Positions 37,151 to 46,792 of a stretch of DNA of 64,000 bases are shown here, one piece after another. A program made the position numbers and the translations under genes. Numbering within the stretch: position 1 is the first letter of the stretch; each line of letters starts with the position of its first letter. Under the pieces are notes generated by a model. It searched no databases and was not told where the DNA came from. It saw nothing but the letters and a program-made list of their open reading frames with translations. The stretch is from an uncultured Ruminococcus sp. GTDB lineage: Bacteria > Bacillota > Clostridia > Oscillospirales > Ruminococcaceae. Where the stretch lies: NCBI RefSeq assembly GCF_947301925.1, contig NZ_CAMYUE010000003.1:186001-250000 (forward strand), read 5' to 3'.

Positions 37151-38506
37151 TTATTCCTTTTTTGTCATCAGAACCACGCACTCAACGTGTCCTGTACGCG
37201 GGAACAGGTCTACTCCGCAGACCTTATCCACGCTGTAGCCTCTTTCCGAGAGGAGCTTGGCGTCTCTTGCGGCGGTGGACGGATTGCAGGATATCATGAC
37301 TATCTTCTCAGGAGCGGCATCGGCGATCACCTCCACAGTCTCCTGTGAGCAGCCCTTACGCGGCGGGTCAATGACAATGATATCGGGCTTGCAGCCCTGG
37401 CGGCGGAGCCTTCCGAAAACCTCGCCTGCGTCGCCGCAGTGGAACTCCGCATTGGTTATACCGTTGCGCAGGGCGTTTTCTTTTGCGTTCTCAACTGCCT
37501 GGGGTATGACCTCTACGCCAACTATCTTAGCAGCCCTTGCCGCCATTGAAAGGCCGATAGTACCTGCGCCGCAGTACAGGTCGGCAATGGTCTCGCTGCC
37601 CTTGGGAGCTGCGTATTCCAGGGCTTTTGCGTAAAGCCTCTCTGCCTGAACGGTATTGACCTGATAGAAGGAAAGGGGAGATATCTCCACGGTATTGCCG
37701 CACATGGTATCGGATATGGTATCGCTCCCCCACAGAGTAACGCAGTTATCTCCCAGGATAACGTTGGTTTTTGAGGGGTTTATATTCATGACAATGCTCT
37801 TTATGTCGGTATATTTTTCGGTGAGGCTCCTGCACAGCGCAGAAAGCTGTCTCGAAATATCCTTGCGCACTACCAGACAGACCATTATCTCACCCGAGTG
37901 AGCGCCTCTGCGGAGGTATATATGGCGGATAATGCCTGTATTTGAAGTCTCGTCGTAGACCGTGAGCTTCTTATCGTTGATGTATTCAAGGATACTGCTG
38001 ATAATATCACTGAATATTCCGGGCTGCAAAGCGCAGTCCGCAACGGGGATCACTCTGTGGCTCCGCGGAGCGTAAAAACCGCAGACAGCCTTGCCGTTCT
38101 GCACTGCAAGGGGATACTGTGCCTTGTTGCGGTAGCGCTCTGTGGACTCAGCTCCCATAAAAGCGTCATATTCGGGGGTGAGACCGCCTATGCGCTCGAA
38201 CGCGTCGCGGACTATGCCCTCCTTTGTGCGGCATTCCGCCTCATAGGTGATATGTCTGAGCAGGCAGCCTCCGCATTTATTATACACGGGACAGCTGTCT
38301 GTGATACGGTCGGGAGAGGGGGTGAGTATCCTCTGAGCTATACCGAAGGCGTAGCTTTTCAGCACCTTTACAATCTTTATCTCGGCAACGTCTCCCACAG
38401 CGGTCCCGGGGACAAAAACTGCCATTCCGTCCACGCGGCAGACGCCGCTGCCCTCAGATGTAAGACCTGTTATCTCGGCTGTACAGACCTGATTTTTTTC
38501 AGGCAT
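37151..38506 (-). CDS. 23S rRNA (uracil-5)-methyltransferase, RumA/RlmCD type
   Basis: This 451-residue enzyme has an N-terminal TRAM domain (about 5-60), an iron-sulfur Cys set (CPVYNKCGGC) and an AdoMet domain (YCGAGTIGLSMA, VIDPPRKG, and SCNPST with the catalytic Cys). It methylates U747 and/or U1939 (E. coli numbering) of 23S rRNA. The start overlaps hemZ by 37 bases. It is the fifth of six genes in the operon. Confidence 0.93.
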   Translation of the reverse strand: MPEKNQVCTAEITGLTSEGSGVCRVDGMAVFVPGTAVGDVAEIKIVKVLKSYAFGIAQRILTPSPDRITDSCPVYNKCGGCLLRHITYEAECRTKEGIVRDAFERIGGLTPEYDAFMGAESTERYRNKAQYPLAVQNGKAVCGFYAPRSHRVIPVADCALQPGIFSDIISSILEYINDKKLTVYDETSNTGIIRHIYLRRGAHSGEIMVCLVVRKDISRQLSALCRSLTEKYTDIKSIVMNINPSKTNVILGDNCVTLWGSDTISDTMCGNTVEISPLSFYQVNTVQAERLYAKALEYAAPKGSETIADLYCGAGTIGLSMAARAAKIVGVEVIPQAVENAKENALRNGITNAEFHCGDAGEVFGRLRRQGCKPDIIVIDPPRKGCSQETVEVIADAAPEKIVMISCNPSTAARDAKLLSERGYSVDKVCGVDLFPRTGHVECVVLMTKKE

Positions 38507-39957
38507 TCCGTTACCTCCTCTTTCTTTTCCATGAGCTTGTCGAAGCTCCTGATGTATTCATAGGGGAATTTATAGTTATGTATGCGGCTTATTCTGCCGT
38601 CGGGGTAAACCAGCTTTGTGGAAGCGGCGCAGCCTGCCCCCAGTATGGTCTGGGTCTCATCCATGATGAAGATGTTGTAGTAGCTTTCGTAACCCTTTTT
38701 GGCGTAGCCCACGTTCTCAAGGTTGTCCACGGTATTCTTCTGGCGGTACATATAATAGGGCAGGTAGCCGTGGGACATAAGGGCGGGGATACTGTAGTCC
38801 ACCATTTCCGCCGCAGGATTGGAGCTGTTTTCGCTGCCCTTCTCAAAGAGATTTGCGGAGCGCTTTATGGTGAGGGTATGTACGGTAATGCTTTCGGGGT
38901 CAAGCTCTATCATGCGGTCAAGTGTATTGCGGAAGCTCTCTGCCGATTCGGTGGGCAGTCCTGCAATAAGGTCGGTGTTGATATTGTCAAAGCCTGTCTT
39001 TCTTGCCAGCTCGAAGGCGCGTACAGCGTCCTCGCCGCTGTGCTGTCTGCCTATGACCTTCAGCACATCGTCGTTGAGGGTCTGGGGATTTACGGAGATG
39101 CGTCCAGCCCCCAGCTCCCTGATAACGCGGAGCTTCTCCTCTGTTATGGTGTCGGGACGGCCGGCCTCAACGCTGTACTCCCTTACCTTGTCAAGGTCGA
39201 AATTCTTCTCCACTGCCTCCATAATGGTGCGCAGCTCCTCCGCTGAAACTGAGGTGGGTGTACCGCCGCCGAAGTATATGGTATCTATTTTAGTACCTGT
39301 TTCCCTGACTATACGTCCCACTATCTCCAGCTCACGGCACAGAGCCGCTATGTACTCGGGCATGAGCTTTATGGCAGAGTCCATGGAATGGGATACAAAG
39401 GAGCAGTAGCTGCACCTTGTGGGGCAGAAGGGGATAGAAACATAGAGGCTCACTGCGGAGCTGTCTATCCTGTCGAGTATGGGAAGCTGATTTACTGCCG
39501 TATCATAGGCCAGCTTCAGCTTTTTTGACGATACCAGATATCTTTCGCCCAGCTGTGAATATATCTCCTCCTCGGAGCAGCCCTGACGTATAAGGTCTAT
39601 GACCTTCTTGACGGGACGTATGCCCGTAAGCAGTCCCCATGGCGGAGTCACGCCTGTTTTCTTCACCATTATACTGAAAAGGCATCTGCATATGGTATAC
39701 TCGGTGCCCTTTTTTTCGGCAGTACAGGGGAGTACGGCAGTTCTCTCCTCCACATCTCCGCCGAGGCATACCCTTACGGTGACCCTGTTGTCCTCTGTGA
39801 CCTCGGTGTATACATAGTTGTCGCCTGCGGCGTCGGCCTTGTCCGATGAGAAGCTGAACCTTGCCGTGCTGAAAAACAGCTTCAGGGTAGCCTCCGTCTC
39901 GTATTTAAAAGAATGGCCGATCATAACAATCGGCATTTTGTAATTATTATCAGTCAT
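38470..39957 (-). CDS. hemZ: Coproporphyrinogen dehydrogenase-like radical SAM protein
   Basis: This 495-residue radical SAM enzyme has the HemN/HemZ iron-sulfur motif CPTRCSYC (CxxxCxxC) and YFGGGTPTS, then SVEAGRPDTI and VNPQTL. The 170-residue N-terminal extension fits HemZ of Firmicutes. HemZ family members may work in heme synthesis or on other porphyrins; the organism's heme pathway is not visible here. Its first 8 bases overlap the MBL-fold gene. Confidence 0.88.
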   Translation of the reverse strand: MTDNNYKMPIVMIGHSFKYETEATLKLFFSTARFSFSSDKADAAGDNYVYTEVTEDNRVTVRVCLGGDVEERTAVLPCTAEKKGTEYTICRCLFSIMVKKTGVTPPWGLLTGIRPVKKVIDLIRQGCSEEEIYSQLGERYLVSSKKLKLAYDTAVNQLPILDRIDSSAVSLYVSIPFCPTRCSYCSFVSHSMDSAIKLMPEYIAALCRELEIVGRIVRETGTKIDTIYFGGGTPTSVSAEELRTIMEAVEKNFDLDKVREYSVEAGRPDTITEEKLRVIRELGAGRISVNPQTLNDDVLKVIGRQHSGEDAVRAFELARKTGFDNINTDLIAGLPTESAESFRNTLDRMIELDPESITVHTLTIKRSANLFEKGSENSSNPAAEMVDYSIPALMSHGYLPYYMYRQKNTVDNLENVGYAKKGYESYYNIFIMDETQTILGAGCAASTKLVYPDGRISRIHNYKFPYEYIRSFDKLMEKKEEVTECLKKIRSVQPR

Positions 39958-40588
39958 TTTTTCCTCTGAACTGTTTCATATACGGATTTGCTTCGCGTTC
40001 GTAATCCAGTGTGGTGGACTCGTTGTGACCCGGGTATATCTTATAGTCGCCCTCGAGGCTGTAGAGCTTGCTGAGGGAGAAGTTAAGGGCTGCGGCGCTG
40101 CTGTGAGGGAAATCTGTTCTTCCCACCGAGCAGCAGAAAAGGGTATCGCCCGAGAATATCACGTCCTCGCAGATATAGCAGACGCTTCCGCGGGTATGTC
40201 CGGGAGTGCTCATTACGCGGAAGGAGCATTCGCCGTCGTTGATATAGCAGTCTCCGTAAACGCAGGTCCAGTCGGTTATGGGAACGAACTTCACGAAAGA
40301 CATATTGCTTGCAAGGGAATGAGTCTCGCTGGAGAGCATATGAGCGTCCAGCTCATGAATGTATATCTCTGCTCCCGTGGCCTGATGAACCTCCTCGGCG
40401 CCTCCGATATGGTCAAAATGGCCGTGGGTCAGGAGTATTTTTGACAGGCGGAGCTTTTTCATTTTCAGGAATTCCAGAAGGAGACGGCTGTCGCCGCCGA
40501 TATCGACGGCAACGCATCTGCCCGGAGCTGTTTCAACTATATAGCAGTTAGCGCGGAGTGGTCCGAGCTGAAGGTGGTGTACTTTCAT
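39950..40588 (-). CDS. MBL-fold metallohydrolase
   Basis: This 212-residue protein has the metallo-beta-lactamase zinc motif THGHFDHIGG and later STPGHTRGS, GDTLF and YPGHNEST. It is like the GloB-type glyoxalase II family often found in Gram-positive recJ-relA regions. The start is ATG 40588 with AAGGAG upstream, 10 bases after relA. Confidence 0.88.
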   Translation of the reverse strand: MKVHHLQLGPLRANCYIVETAPGRCVAVDIGGDSRLLLEFLKMKKLRLSKILLTHGHFDHIGGAEEVHQATGAEIYIHELDAHMLSSETHSLASNMSFVKFVPITDWTCVYGDCYINDGECSFRVMSTPGHTRGSVCYICEDVIFSGDTLFCCSVGRTDFPHSSAAALNFSLSKLYSLEGDYKIYPGHNESTTLDYEREANPYMKQFRGKND

Positions 40589-40598
40589 ATATTTCTCC

Positions 40599-42896
40599 TT
40601 AAATGGCGGCTCTTTCAACGGAAATAACGCCTTTTATCTTTCTTAGTTTCTCAAAGAGGTTTTTCAGCTGCTCTGTGCTGGATATAACGATGGTGCCTTC
40701 AAAGAGGGCGTTGCCGTTCTTCAGCACTCGTGAAGCCGAGTGAACTATGGGCACTCTTGCTTCCAGAAGGACTGCGGAAATGTCATATACCAGTCCCACT
40801 CTGTCGGTGGCAGTCACCTCAAAGCTGGTCTGGAGCTGTGTATCGCTGCTGTCCGTCCACTGGATATCCACCCAGCGTTCGAGCTCCTCGGGGTTGTTCC
40901 TTGCAAGGGCAGCCTTGTAATTGGTGCAGTTGGTGGTGTGTACGGAAACGCCGTAGCCTCGGGTGATAAAGCCTATGATATCGTCGCCGGGAAGGGGATT
41001 GCAGCACTGGGCGAACTTAATGAGCATATCGTCTATCTGATCCAGGACAATGCTGCTACGGCAGTTGGGCTTTGGCTTTACCAGCGGTATTACAGAGGGC
41101 TCGTCGTCCTTTTCATACAGCTTTTCGTACTTGTCCTTCAGGCGGGGGATTATCTTGGAAAGAAGGATACCGCCGTAGCCTATGGAGGCGTAGAAGTCGT
41201 CAAGAGTCTCGCAGTTGTGACGCTTGAAGTCGTCCTGTAGGAACTCGGTGTACTGCTCCTCCTTCAGGTTTATCCTGTGGCGCTTGAACTCGCGCTCCAG
41301 CTGGGTACGACCCTCAACGATATTCTCCTCGCGGCGTTCCTTCTTGAACCATGAGCGTATCTTGGAGCGTGCCTCGTTGGTCTGTACTATATTCAGCCAT
41401 GCTCTGTTAGGACCCTTTTCGGGGTCCTTGCTGGTGATTATCTCGCAGATCTGTCCGGTCTGGAGCTGATAATCGAGGGGAACTATCCTTCCGTCCACCT
41501 TTGCACCGATGGTCTTGTGACCTATCTCGGTGTGGATACGGTAGGCGAAGTCAATGACTGTGGAGTTGACGGGAAGGCTCACCGACATACCCTTGGGAGT
41601 CATGACCACGATATCCTCGGGATCAAGGTCGGTCTTGATTATGCGGACGATCTCCTCCACGTCGTCGGAGGTCTGCTGTGCCTCTATGACCTGACGAACC
41701 CATGCAAGGCGCTGTTCCATTTTGTCCTTGCCCTGAATGCCCTCCTTGTACTTCCAGTGGGCGGCGATACCGTATTCAGCGGTCTCGTGCATATCCCATG
41801 TGCGTATCTGCACCTCGAAGGGTATACCCTCCTTGCCGAGAACGGTGGTGTGCAGAGACTGGTACATATTGTTCTTTGGGGTGGAGATATAGTCCTTGAA
41901 GCGGTTGGGCAGGGGCTTGAACATATCGTGGATAAGTCCCAGTACGTTGTAGCATTCCGCAATAGTGGTAACTATTATGCGGACGGCGTATTTATCGTAT
42001 ATCTCGTCGATATTCTTGTGGTTTATGAATATCTTCCTGTATATGCTGTAGATGCTCTTTACTCTGCCGTCTATCTGCGGCGGCTGAGAGAAGTCCTCTG
42101 AGCTGAAACGCTGGGCGATACGGCTCTTTATTATCTCGATGAAGGCCTCACGCTCCTCCTTTTTGTTCTCAAGGATATTCTCTATTTCCGAGTAGGCGTA
42201 GGGATCCAGGAAGTGGAAGGCCAGATCCTGCAATTCCTCCTTGATAGCTCTGATACCGAGTCTGTGAGCTATGGGAGCATAGATATTCATTGTCTCCAGA
42301 GCGGTGCTTCTCTGTTTTTCAAGAGGGCGGTACTTCAGAGTGCGCATATTGTGCAGGCGGTCGCTGAGCTTGATAATCATTACGCGGATATCCTGAGACA
42401 TGGCCAGAAGTATCTTTCGGATATTCTCGGCCTGCTGCTCCTCCTTGGTGGAGGTGGGGATCTTGCTCAGTTTTGTTACTCCGTCTACCAGCAGTGCAAC
42501 GTCCTGTCCGAAGCGCTTTTTCAGGTCGTCAAGGGTAGCGTCGGTATCCTCCACTACATCGTGGAGCAGGGCGGCGCATATGGTATCCGTGTCCATGCCC
42601 AGCTCAAGCAGGGTATAGGCGACTGCAAGGGGGTGGGTTATATAGGGCTTGCCCGATGAGCGGACCTGTCCTTCATGAGCCTTTGCGGCGAATTCGTATG
42701 CTGAGATTATCTTGCTGAGATCGTACTGCTTATCGTCTGTAAGAATCTTCTGTATTATTTTTTCGATGGTGAAATCGTCGTTGAAGTCGGGGATATCCTT
42801 GAGGAATTCCTCGGGATCGCGTGGAATGGCCGAATCGGGGATAGGTACCTCCAGCTCGTGATGTATGAGATTTGATATATTCATGTCATCTGTCAT
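40599..42896 (-). CDS. relA: (p)ppGpp synthetase/hydrolase
   Basis: The stringent-response enzyme of Gram-positives (Rel/RSH), 765 residues. The HD hydrolase domain shows ALLHDVVEDT (about residue 112), the synthetase domain YDKYAVRIIV and YISTPKNNMYQSLHTTV. TGS (about 430-490) and a C-terminal ACT domain (from about 690) follow. Both activities appear complete, so it is bifunctional. It starts 2 bases after recJ. Confidence 0.95.
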   Translation of the reverse strand: MTDDMNISNLIHHELEVPIPDSAIPRDPEEFLKDIPDFNDDFTIEKIIQKILTDDKQYDLSKIISAYEFAAKAHEGQVRSSGKPYITHPLAVAYTLLELGMDTDTICAALLHDVVEDTDATLDDLKKRFGQDVALLVDGVTKLSKIPTSTKEEQQAENIRKILLAMSQDIRVMIIKLSDRLHNMRTLKYRPLEKQRSTALETMNIYAPIAHRLGIRAIKEELQDLAFHFLDPYAYSEIENILENKKEEREAFIEIIKSRIAQRFSSEDFSQPPQIDGRVKSIYSIYRKIFINHKNIDEIYDKYAVRIIVTTIAECYNVLGLIHDMFKPLPNRFKDYISTPKNNMYQSLHTTVLGKEGIPFEVQIRTWDMHETAEYGIAAHWKYKEGIQGKDKMEQRLAWVRQVIEAQQTSDDVEEIVRIIKTDLDPEDIVVMTPKGMSVSLPVNSTVIDFAYRIHTEIGHKTIGAKVDGRIVPLDYQLQTGQICEIITSKDPEKGPNRAWLNIVQTNEARSKIRSWFKKERREENIVEGRTQLEREFKRHRINLKEEQYTEFLQDDFKRHNCETLDDFYASIGYGGILLSKIIPRLKDKYEKLYEKDDEPSVIPLVKPKPNCRSSIVLDQIDDMLIKFAQCCNPLPGDDIIGFITRGYGVSVHTTNCTNYKAALARNNPEELERWVDIQWTDSSDTQLQTSFEVTATDRVGLVYDISAVLLEARVPIVHSASRVLKNGNALFEGTIVISSTEQLKNLFEKLRKIKGVISVERAAI

Positions 42897-42898
42897 AT

Positions 42899-44941
42899 CT
42901 ATTCTCCTTGATCTATGCGGTTTGCCGTTTTCCTGAGTGATACAAGCACAGGAGCCGAGCTCAGGTCAGCCTTCTGTGTGACCTTGGCACGGGCTATCCT
43001 TGAATCGGAGCAGGAAACGGTTATTAGTCCAAGCTGTCTTAGCGCTTCAACGGAAACGCAGAACTTACAGTAATTGATGTTCCTGTCGTTCAGCTTTAAG
43101 TAAAGTGAATCGGAGCATATCCCCCCCTCGGGTATGGCCTTGTATATCTTCACGGCGTCGTCTCTCGAAGGAGTCATGCTGGGATAGTAGTTTGCAGGCA
43201 GCTCCTCGCCCCGCAGGAAGGCCTCGAAGGCCGAAAGGGCGGCAAAGTACTTGCTCTGCTCGAATATATGGGGGCGGATGTCGCTGACGATCATGCTGAC
43301 CGTGCGGCTGCCGCGGTAATCGTTAATGCCCGGTGAAACTATCATATCGCAGATATCGCCCTTTGTGACGTTGAGCTCGTGGGGAGCCGTCCTGAACACC
43401 AGTGCTTCCGCCTGAGTGTAGCCCAGCTTTATCCTCAGCTTTGTGTGAGCCCCGTCGGAAAGGGGGATCATATCGGTTATCTGTGCGTTCTCTATGAAGA
43501 ACAGGGGCTTTTCATTGTCCGTGCCGAAGGGCTCGAGGACGTTCAGTCCCTCAACATTCTCCACGGTGAGCTCCTGAGGAGAAATGGGGGAGTCCGCTTT
43601 CAGCTCCGCGGCAGGCATTATCCTGTGATTTTCAAGGGCGTACTTTTCCAGCAGGCTGCCGAACTTCTCTGTACAGCCACTTTTTATGGTGAAGCCTCCT
43701 GCGGCAGGGTGGCCGCCGAACTTGTCCAGTACCTCCGAAGCATAGCTGAGAGCTCCGAATACGGAAAACTCGCCGAAGGCTCTTGCGGAGCCCCTTATCT
43801 CGCCGTCGGTTTCCGACGCTATGAAGCAGGGCTTGCCGAAGCGTTCCGTTATCTTTGAAGCCACGATGCCGATGACTCCGTGATGCCAGTCCTTACCGCA
43901 GAGAAAAATGACTCTGCCCCGTATCAGTCCGGGAGACTTGTCGATCATGCCGTATATCTCGGAGACTATGGCGTTCTCCGTGTCCTTGCGCATATTATTG
44001 AGCCTGTCCAGCTCCTGTGCCGCAGCCAGAGCCTCGTCGTAGTCCTCGCACAGGAACAGCTCCGCGGCAGCCTTGGGAGAGCCGAAGCGTCCTGCGGCAT
44101 TTATCCTCGGAGCGATACCGAAGCCTATAGATCGCGTATCTATGGGCTTGTCCGCAAGTCCGCAGACCTCCTTCAGAGCTATGAGTGAGGGGCGGTCCGA
44201 ATTGCGTATGAGCTCCATGCCGTAGGCAACAAGGAAGCGGTTCTCACTTTTCAGGCTGACAATATCGGCGATGGTGGCAATAGCCGCAAGGTCGCCGAAC
44301 TGCTCCAGCGCCATGGTATAATCGCCGCCGTCAAGAGCGGCTACCAGCTTCAGGGCTATGCCTGCACCGCACATATATTTGAATGGGGAGAAGCAGTCGC
44401 GCCTGTGCGGGTCAACTACCGCCTCTGCTCGGGGAAGCTGTTCTCCCTGCTGATGATGGTCCGTTACTACCAGCCTCATGCCCAGGGCGTAGATGTATTC
44501 CGCCTCGGAAATAGCCGATATGCCGTTATCCACTGTTATCACAAGAGAAACACCGTCGTCGTTCATCTTATCCACGGCCTTCATATTGAGCCCGTAGCCC
44601 TCGGAGCGTTCGGGAATATAGTATGTGACGTCCGCTCCCGCTTCCAGGAGGTAGGAATAGAGTATGACGGTGGACATTATGCCGTCGCAGTCGTAGTCGC
44701 CGTAGATACAGATACGCTCGCCGCTGTCTATGGCGCTGTTTATCGTATCCGCAGCCTCCTGCATATCCTTTATGAGAAAGGGGTCGGAAAGCTCATCGGC
44801 ATTGAGGCTCTCCATGACCGAATCAGGCGAGGAATAGCCTTTCGCAGCAAGAGCTGCCGCTGCAAGTGAGCTGACTCCGCAGCCAAGCATAAGCGCAGAG
44901 ACCGCATTTCTGTCGGGTCTGCCGACGGTCCATTTTTTCAT
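42899..44941 (-). CDS. recJ: Single-stranded DNA exonuclease
   Basis: 5'-3' exonuclease for recombination and repair. The 680-residue protein has the DHH phosphoesterase motifs YGDYDCDG (about 80-87) and TDHH, DHHA1 motifs (GSARAF, KFGGHPAAGGFT) and a C-terminal OB/extra region. It is the first gene of a six-gene operon (recJ, relA, MBL, hemZ, rlmD, CDP-alcohol transferase). Confidence 0.94.
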   Translation of the reverse strand: MKKWTVGRPDRNAVSALMLGCGVSSLAAAALAAKGYSSPDSVMESLNADELSDPFLIKDMQEAADTINSAIDSGERICIYGDYDCDGIMSTVILYSYLLEAGADVTYYIPERSEGYGLNMKAVDKMNDDGVSLVITVDNGISAISEAEYIYALGMRLVVTDHHQQGEQLPRAEAVVDPHRRDCFSPFKYMCGAGIALKLVAALDGGDYTMALEQFGDLAAIATIADIVSLKSENRFLVAYGMELIRNSDRPSLIALKEVCGLADKPIDTRSIGFGIAPRINAAGRFGSPKAAAELFLCEDYDEALAAAQELDRLNNMRKDTENAIVSEIYGMIDKSPGLIRGRVIFLCGKDWHHGVIGIVASKITERFGKPCFIASETDGEIRGSARAFGEFSVFGALSYASEVLDKFGGHPAAGGFTIKSGCTEKFGSLLEKYALENHRIMPAAELKADSPISPQELTVENVEGLNVLEPFGTDNEKPLFFIENAQITDMIPLSDGAHTKLRIKLGYTQAEALVFRTAPHELNVTKGDICDMIVSPGINDYRGSRTVSMIVSDIRPHIFEQSKYFAALSAFEAFLRGEELPANYYPSMTPSRDDAVKIYKAIPEGGICSDSLYLKLNDRNINYCKFCVSVEALRQLGLITVSCSDSRIARAKVTQKADLSSAPVLVSLRKTANRIDQGE

Positions 44942-44973
44942 ACATATTCTCCTGACAACATGATATATAGTTC

Positions 44974-45002
44974 ATTATATCACAAAAGCCCTGTTTTTTC
45001 AA
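44974..45002 (-). promoter_or_regulatory. Promoter of recJ operon
   Basis: On the minus strand TTGAAA (44997-45002), a 17-base spacer and TATAAT (44974-44979). Confidence 0.8.
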
Positions 45003-45030
45003 TAGAACAGGACAAAAAATCCAAATTGTA

Positions 45031-45058
45031 ACCGAAAAGCCCCTGCATTTGCAGGGGC
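45031..45058 (-). terminator. Terminator of spoIIGA-sigE
   Basis: GCCCCTGCA/TGCAGGGGC (45039-45058) with a two-base loop; on the minus strand TTTTCGGTT follows. Confidence 0.85.
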
Positions 45059-45063
45059 GGTAT

Positions 45064-45762
45064 TCATGTTACGCTCTCGATCTTTATGCGGAGCTTCTTT
45101 ATTATCTTCTTTTCCAGCCTTGATATGTATGACTGCGATATGCCGATACAGTCGGCCACCTCTTTCTGAGTCATCTCTCTGCCGTTGATGAGGCCGAAAC
45201 GCATCTCCATAATCTCTCTTTCACGGTCGCAGAGCTCCGCCACGGCGCTGCGGAGGATCTCGCGCTCCGCCTCGGTCTCTATGCCCTTGTTGACAATATC
45301 GTCATCGGTGCCCAGTATATCCGAGAGGAGCAGCTCGTTGCCGTCGTAGTCTATATTCAGCGGCTCGTCTATGGAGAGGTCGTTGCGGTACTGCGAGGAC
45401 TTGCGCAGGAACATGAGTATTTCGTTCTCGATGCACCGCGAGGCATAGGTGGCCAGCTTTATATTCTTCGTGGGACAGAAGGTGTTCACCGCCTTGATAA
45501 GGCCGATGGTGCCTATGGAGACAAGGTCCTCTATACCTATTCCCGTTGACTCGAATTTCTTGGCTATATATACCACAAGCCGCAGATTGTGCTCGATGAG
45601 GCATTTCCGTGCTGCGGGATCGTGCTCTGTAAGCCTTGCGAAGACCTCCGCCTCCTCCTGTCTTGTGAGAGGCGGGGGAAGGGTATCCGAGCCGTTTACA
45701 TAGAATACCTCTCCTGTAAGGTGTTTTTTCACAAATGATCTTACTTTTTCGATAATGTTCAT
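45064..45762 (-). CDS. sigE: Sporulation sigma factor SigE (pro-form)
   Basis: This 232-residue mother-cell sigma factor has an N-terminal pro-sequence, [15 protein letters not shown], then [15 protein letters not shown], very like B. subtilis pro-SigE at its cleavage zone. The core regions 2 to 4 follow ([34 protein letters not shown] and [23 protein letters not shown]). The start is ATG 45762 with AAGGAG; an extension to 45942 overlaps spoIIGA in another frame. It is 17 bases after spoIIGA, as in endospore formers. The usual sigG gene does not follow. Confidence 0.95.
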   Translation of the reverse strand: MNIIEKVRSFVKKHLTGEVFYVNGSDTLPPPLTRQEEAEVFARLTEHDPAARKCLIEHNLRLVVYIAKKFESTGIGIEDLVSIGTIGLIKAVNTFCPTKNIKLATYASRCIENEILMFLRKSSQYRNDLSIDEPLNIDYDGNELLLSDILGTDDDIVNKGIETEAEREILRSAVAELCDREREIMEMRFGLINGREMTQKEVADCIGISQSYISRLEKKIIKKLRIKIESVT

Positions 45763-45779
45763 GTTTTTACTCCTTATGC

Positions 45780-46595
45780 CTATATTTTCAGCAGCTTCGG
45801 GTTGAATACCGCCTTTCCGCCGCATTCGCCGAAGCCTACGACAGCGTCGACCTTCTTCCTTCCGCCTTTTTCTCCGCAGCTTATGAGCACCTCGTCGGGG
45901 CGGAACACGGGTATCAGCCCTTCTCCCGAAACCGTGGAGCATGGCAGCAGACGGAATCCCCGCGGGAGGCTGTCCCTGTCAAGATGAGCTCCCGTAAGCT
46001 GTGCAAAGCTGTCCTCGGGACATATCAACACGGGAGAACCCGTAAAGAAATCCACAAGGCAGTTGCCCGTATCCGCCAGCCCGTTCAGAGATATTGTCCT
46101 GCCGCCCTTTCTTATGATAACGCTGTAGCCGTCGGCGGGAGCCCTGTCCCATATGAGACGAAGCACCCGAAGGGCAAAGTACATCACGGCTGTGGTGATT
46201 ATGAGTATGAGCAGGGAGAAATCTATGTAGAAGCAGGCGTTGTTGAAGTGGATGAACTGCGGCTCCAGCAGGGAATATGCTCCGTATACCGCGCCTGCCA
46301 GCACGAAGTTCGCGCCGAAGAAGGCGGCGGTATTTATCATGAGCCGCCTGAACCCGTGATATCCGAAGGCGGCGGCAACTATGCTGACTGCCGCAGCCAG
46401 CTTTATTGTCAGGGACAGCGGAGCTCCCAGCTGCGGGAGAAGAATGGTCAGCGAGAAAAGGCTGCCGTAGACCGAGGCTGCCGCACATCTTCCGTTTTTC
46501 AGGGGGGAATGGGTAAGCCCTGCCGTTATCCGCAGCAGGAAGAAGTTCACATAGATGTTCAGAACGATGAGTACATCGACGTATATCGTCTCCAC
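45780..46595 (-). CDS. spoIIGA: Sigma-E processing peptidase
   Basis: This 271-residue membrane aspartic protease cuts pro-SigE. Five or so membrane helices (start [20 protein letters not shown]) lead to a soluble half with [17 protein letters not shown], carrying the catalytic Asp of the DTG-like motif. The start is GTG 46595, 8 bases from AGGAGGTG; the longer frame to 46658 lacks a site. Operon with sigE. Confidence 0.93.
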   Translation of the reverse strand: METIYVDVLIVLNIYVNFFLLRITAGLTHSPLKNGRCAAASVYGSLFSLTILLPQLGAPLSLTIKLAAAVSIVAAAFGYHGFRRLMINTAAFFGANFVLAGAVYGAYSLLEPQFIHFNNACFYIDFSLLILIITTAVMYFALRVLRLIWDRAPADGYSVIIRKGGRTISLNGLADTGNCLVDFFTGSPVLICPEDSFAQLTGAHLDRDSLPRGFRLLPCSTVSGEGLIPVFRPDEVLISCGEKGGRKKVDAVVGFGECGGKAVFNPKLLKI

Positions 46596-46625
46596 TAAGC
46601 ACCTCCTGTCAGGCTGTCTTAATAC

Positions 46626-46658
46626 ATTATAATGCACTGCCTCCGCGTAATATGTCAT
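46626..46658 (-). promoter_or_regulatory. Putative promoter of spoIIGA with long spacer
   Basis: On the minus strand ATGACA (46653-46658) and TATAAT (46626-46631) are separated by 21 bases. Such a long spacer is known for the Spo0A-activated spoIIG promoter of B. subtilis. No clear 0A box (TGTCGAA) was seen. Confidence 0.45.
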
Positions 46659-46683
46659 AATCTGTCCGCGGCCGGTCCGGATA

Positions 46684-46712
46684 TTGACAAAGGGGCAGCG
46701 CCATGCTATAAT
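46684..46712 (+). promoter_or_regulatory. Promoter of metallophosphoesterase gene
   Basis: Consensus TTGACA (46684-46689), a 17-base spacer and TATAAT (46707-46712) with TGC before it. The leader holds an inverted repeat AAGACAGA/TCTGTCTT (46721-46728 with 46749-46756). Confidence 0.85.
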
Positions 46713-46792
46713 GGTTACTCAAGACAGACACGGAGTTTTTGAAACCGCTCTGTCTTACAGGACAAATCCATCGGCGAAAGGAAGGAAAAACT

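Noticed and set aside
41517-42101. Plus-strand frames inside relA and recJ
   Set aside because: Opposite strand of conserved RSH and DHH domains; no ribosome sites.
45763-45942. N-terminal extension of SigE rich in Arg
   Set aside because: It overlaps the end of spoIIGA in another frame; the ATG at 45762 has an AAGGAG site and gives the normal pro-SigE length.
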